Below are positions 61,193 through 64,000 of a stretch of DNA of 64,000 bases, piece after piece (the stretch's first letter is position 1; each line of letters starts with the position of its first letter). The position numbers were made by a program, and so were the translations under genes. The stretch is from assembly GCA_018417955.1 (NCBI GenBank), contig JACTVC010000002.1, positions 4,030,001 to 4,094,000 of the forward strand. Reading direction: 5' to 3'. The notes under the pieces are model-generated. The model made no database searches. It was not told the origin of the DNA and saw only the letters and a program-made list of their open reading frames with translations. The stretch is from Laccaria trichodermophora (taxonomy: Eukaryota; Basidiomycota; Agaricomycetes; Agaricales; Hydnangiaceae).

Positions 61193-61578
61193 GACAAGAA
61201 TGAAACGATAGGAGAGACAACAATATTATTAAATCGACTCTTATCTATCGCTAAGTCCGTGATGCACAATCGTCTCACGTCCCATTTATGAACTACTTAT
61301 TATGATATCTTGTATGGAGACAGTAATTACTATTACCGTGTGGAGATGATGAAAACTTTTGGAGCATTGATAGCAAGCACAGCAAGCAAAGACGACAAGA
61401 ACAAGATGAAGATACAACTGTAGTTAACTTGATCGCAAACGAATATGTCAGTTATTGCTACATGACGTGCAGTGATAGGATCGTACCGGATATATGTAAT
61501 ATACAAAAAGTGATAACCTGAAACGATTCGGTATGGGTTTCATCCACGGTAATAAAGTCAAGTTACCAGGATATCCTT
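61193..61578. other. Chitinase promoter region
   Basis: Lies upstream of the minus-strand chitinase start and downstream of the next minus-strand stop. AT-rich, no coding features. No regulatory site can be named with confidence. Confidence 0.5.
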
Positions 61579-62801
61579 TCAAAGTCCCATCCTCTCTGCC
61601 AGTGTCCGATCACCCCCATGGATGAAATTAGTAGACGCCACCGTGCTCCGATCATTTATTGTCCGCGAAGACCCACCCCCTCCTCCCACAGGACCACCTC
61701 GCACAGAACTACTTGTATGGCTTCCGTTCCGACGAGAAGCAGTCGTCCTATTTCCATCCCGGTCTCGCTCCCGGTCCCTAGTTCTCTCTCGGTCCTTCCT
61801 GCTACGTTCCCGAATCCTTTCCCGGTCGTGGTCACGTACACGTTCAGTTGGCAACGCAGGACTTTCCCTGTCGTCCTCGTCCACATCAATTTTGGAACGG
61901 CTAGACTTTAGTTGTTGTTCATTGTTAGGCCGTGATAAATAGTCACGCCTATCGCCACTGCGCGTAGAAGCATTTGAATGAATTTGATTTTTGTGAGATA
62001 GCAGGGTATGATTCGGACGCGAAGGCGGGGATGCTTGGGGTTCAGACAATCGAGGTTTCTTGTAGGCGCGGGGGCCTGTAGGCGGTAACTTCGCTGCACC
62101 GTTGCCGTTTCCGACTTGAGGCAGCGAGTTATAGGCACTCCTCGGGGAACGCGTATGTGACTTTGTATTGTTGACACTGTTAACTTGACGAGAGGAGTTC
62201 ATTACTGTATCGTAAGACTTATCCAGTTCTGTGCTGTGAACAAGATAAGCGCCAGCTTGATAATCTGCGATTCGAAAAACATACGACAGCGAATTTATGA
62301 CATGGTGAGACTCTAGAAGATCTAGCGTGAGCCTTTGGAATGGAGGGGCGAAGGTAGTGGCTACATACCTCGTAATGCAGCCTCGAGCTTTTCCACGACC
62401 TTTCGCAAACCACGAACTTCCTCCTTCAACCTGCCTGTCTCTCCGTGTTTCAGAAGTTCATAGAATTGATCATTCTCCTCTTGTAAAAGTCGGGATCTCT
62501 GTGTGAGGGCGGCTGTCACCGTTGAATGGCTAGATGTCGCGCTTGCCGCTGCGCTGTTAAAATGAGGCAACAAAATGGAAATCAACGCCGGTGGAAGGGT
62601 GACCAGATCCGCCGTGGATGGACCAGGCTGCGTTGAAAGGTACTGGCGTAGCCGCGTCACCTCGTCCTAAATGACAGGGAACCAAGTGTGAATGAATGCA
62701 AGTACAACTATGAAGAACCTTACGGTGAGTTCAGCGAGGCGCGTGTCCCTTTCCCTTAAATGAGATTCGAGCTCCAGTTCTCGAAGGGATGGGAGTTCCA
62801 T
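61579..62801 (-). CDS. Uncharacterised coiled-coil protein with RD/RE-rich tail
   Basis: Family not recognised. Start MELPSLRELELESHLRERDT at 62801, then EVTRLRQYLS after an intron. A helical region RLLQEENDQFYELLKHGETG and RLKEEVRGLRKVVEKLEAAL forms a convincing coiled coil, followed by ESHHVINSLS. The C-terminal half is disordered and basic, with YKKPRLSEPQASPPSR and an Arg/Asp/Glu dipeptide tract (RERSRKDRERTRDRERDRD) as in splicing-related proteins, and ends GGDRTLAERMGL. About 370 aa. A nuclear RNA-processing role is possible by composition only. Confidence 0.65.
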
Positions 62802-63351
62802 TAATGTGGAGGAGATGTTACAACAGCAAATGACGCTGAACCTCACTGAACATTCGAAACACCGATTTTGTCGGACCCTCAATTTACTTATTTGATAGAA
62901 AACAAACTCCAAGCGCTTTAATCTCAAACTAGATGATTATAGTCTCGACATGTTGCCGTTCTGGAATCAACCCATCTGCTTACAGCCTTTTCTTGGCCTT
63001 TTTGCGTTATTTTTCTGACGAGACTCATAATTCCAGTTGCGATGGCATCATTGTGAGCCCCAAACACATGCAAAGATGTGCAAATACACCTTACTACTTA
63101 AGCCACTCATCCAAGGTCATCGTTCTACACAAAGGTGTGTATTCTTTTTATTTTTTTTCATCATTTCATTGGCTACGATGTTATCTATTCACACTGTACG
63201 AACGCGTCTATCAAGACGTCGTTGTGAGTTCCTTTCTACAACGGTATCTGAGCCGATCTATTTGCTTTCAACATTCGTTTTATGACTTTCACTGACATTT
63301 CTCTCTCCTCCACAGGACTTTATATCGTTGATATGTACCGTATATACTAAG
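62802..63351. other. Intergenic region with unresolved plus-strand frames
   Basis: A plus-strand open frame from 62933 and possible spliced segments (YERVYQDVV joined across GTGAGT...CTCCACAG to DFISLICTVYTK) could be a small gene, but I recognise no family and cannot fix a start. The region also holds the promoter of the minus-strand coiled-coil gene. Confidence 0.35.
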
Positions 63352-64000
63352 CTACAATTCATGCTCTCCGTCAAACGCATCGGGTGGGACCTGACCTTGC
63401 ATCTGAGTCAGGGCTCCTTTTACGATGTACAGGAAGGACGCCGACTTCACAGGTGGGGGTGATGACTGATACCCGATAACCAACGAGCACCGTGGGCACT
63501 GGAACCTGTACTGTTTCTCATGACCGTTTGCTCTTTGAATGAGATCAGCCCCGACCACCAAATTCAAAGCGAAAGGAATATACCTTTCCAGCAGAATGGG
63601 GTCGCTAGCGATGGCATTCAGCTTGAACACTCTCTGTCGGCCTTGATCACCGTCTTGACAACGTATGATAATCGCTTCGTCTGTTTTACGTCTGGGTAGT
63701 GCAGCTAGGCTTTTATCAATTACAAGCTAGTAGCAGATGGTGAATGAACGTATGTTATTGTCAGAGAGATGGAGATGACCACATACTATGAACTCGCCAC
63801 AAATACAATCTTGCCGACGTATCCTCATCGTAAGTTTTGGCAAGCGAATCCGACGAGAGAATGGACTCACAGTAGACCCGGAGGGATGTTGCTGAAGACG
63901 CCGTTGGTTGTGCTGGAAGGACGTCAGCGCCGATGTTTGAGAAATGAACAAAAGACGAACCATCCGCTGAGGACGATACCGCTGATCTGGAGACAACTTT
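63352..64000 (-). CDS. STEEP1: STEEP1/CXorf56 (UPF0428) family protein, 5' end cut by window
   Basis: Relative of STING ER-exit protein. The first readable residues are KVVSRSAVSSSADGSSFVHF, so only the initial Met-Pro lies beyond the right edge. Splicing gives TSLRVYYCICGEFILVIDKS, then LAALPRRKTDEAIIIRCQDG, LNAIASDPILLERANGHEKQ and YRFQCPRCSLVIGYQSSPPP, with the two CxC/CxxC pairs of the family. Ends QVPPDAFDGEHEL. Three introns resolved. About 160 aa, shorter than the animal protein because the C-terminal coiled region is absent. Fungi lack STING, so the role here is unknown, probably ER or nuclear. Confidence 0.88.

Noticed and set aside
62933..63295. 120-codon plus-strand frame
   Set aside because: Odd composition, no family, and competing splice signals inside it; not enough to call a gene.

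Overview
This window is nuclear DNA of a filamentous basidiomycete, most likely an Agaricomycete (mushroom-type) fungus. Genes are dense and carry many introns of about 48-60 nt with GTAAGT/GTATGT/GTGAGT-type donors and CTNAC-like branch points. Protein relatives are consistently fungal: an Fmp27-type lipid-transfer protein with a GFWDK motif, DUF2985, fungal uL6/eL6, MET6, URA3 and SWT1. I see no mobile element, CRISPR array, rRNA or tRNA. The content is mostly conserved housekeeping genes, so I do not claim a new multi-gene system.

Layout, left to right. 0-7 kb: ER J-protein ERJ5 (-), Pol I factor RRN7 (+), and a long low-complexity coiled-coil protein (+). 7-9.6 kb: a small coiled-coil protein (-), an SDT1-like pyrimidine nucleotidase (-) and ribosomal protein eL6 (+). 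9.8-15.4 kb: COX18 insertase (+), centromeric histone CENP-A (-), a Gfd2/YDR514C-like exonuclease-fold protein (+) and ceramide synthase (-). 15.7-21.4 kb: REX3-like exonuclease (+), PHAF1-like autophagy factor (-) and DNA polymerase epsilon subunit DPB2 (+). 21.8-33.4 kb: the roughly 9.4-kb FMP27/BLTP2 lipid-transfer gene (+), then a DUF2985 membrane protein (+). 33.5-41.4 kb: URA3 (-), PUS7 (+), an MFSD10-like transporter (+) and a GT32 mannosyltransferase (-). 41.5-50.6 kb: a frame-disrupted SWT1-like PIN nuclease (-), MET6 (-), a Ran1-like kinase (-) and xylitol dehydrogenase (+). 51.4-64 kb: an intronless unknown protein (+), MEF2 (-), STE14/ICMT (+), ribosomal protein uL6 (-), DOM34 (-), TXNDC9/PLP1 (+), a GH18 chitinase (-), an unknown coiled-coil/RD-rich protein (-) and a STEEP1-like gene cut by the right edge (-).

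Strands alternate strongly. Nine neighbouring pairs are divergent with start codons only 62-328 bp apart, and most convergent pairs end within 32-228 bp of each other, so shared promoters and overlapping 3' UTRs are likely. Themes that recur are sphingolipid synthesis (ceramide synthase, GT32), translation and ribosome rescue (eL6, uL6, DOM34, MEF2, PUS7, RRN7), mitochondrial biogenesis (COX18, MEF2) and chromosome maintenance (CENP-A, DPB2).

The most notable observations are a CENP-A whose tail keeps an H3K9-like motif, a start codon apparently split by an intron in the BLTP2 gene, and a 22-bp tandem duplication that shifts the frame of the SWT1-like gene. CDS coordinates run from start to stop codon and include introns. 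Exon junctions are given only where I worked them out by reading across the splice.
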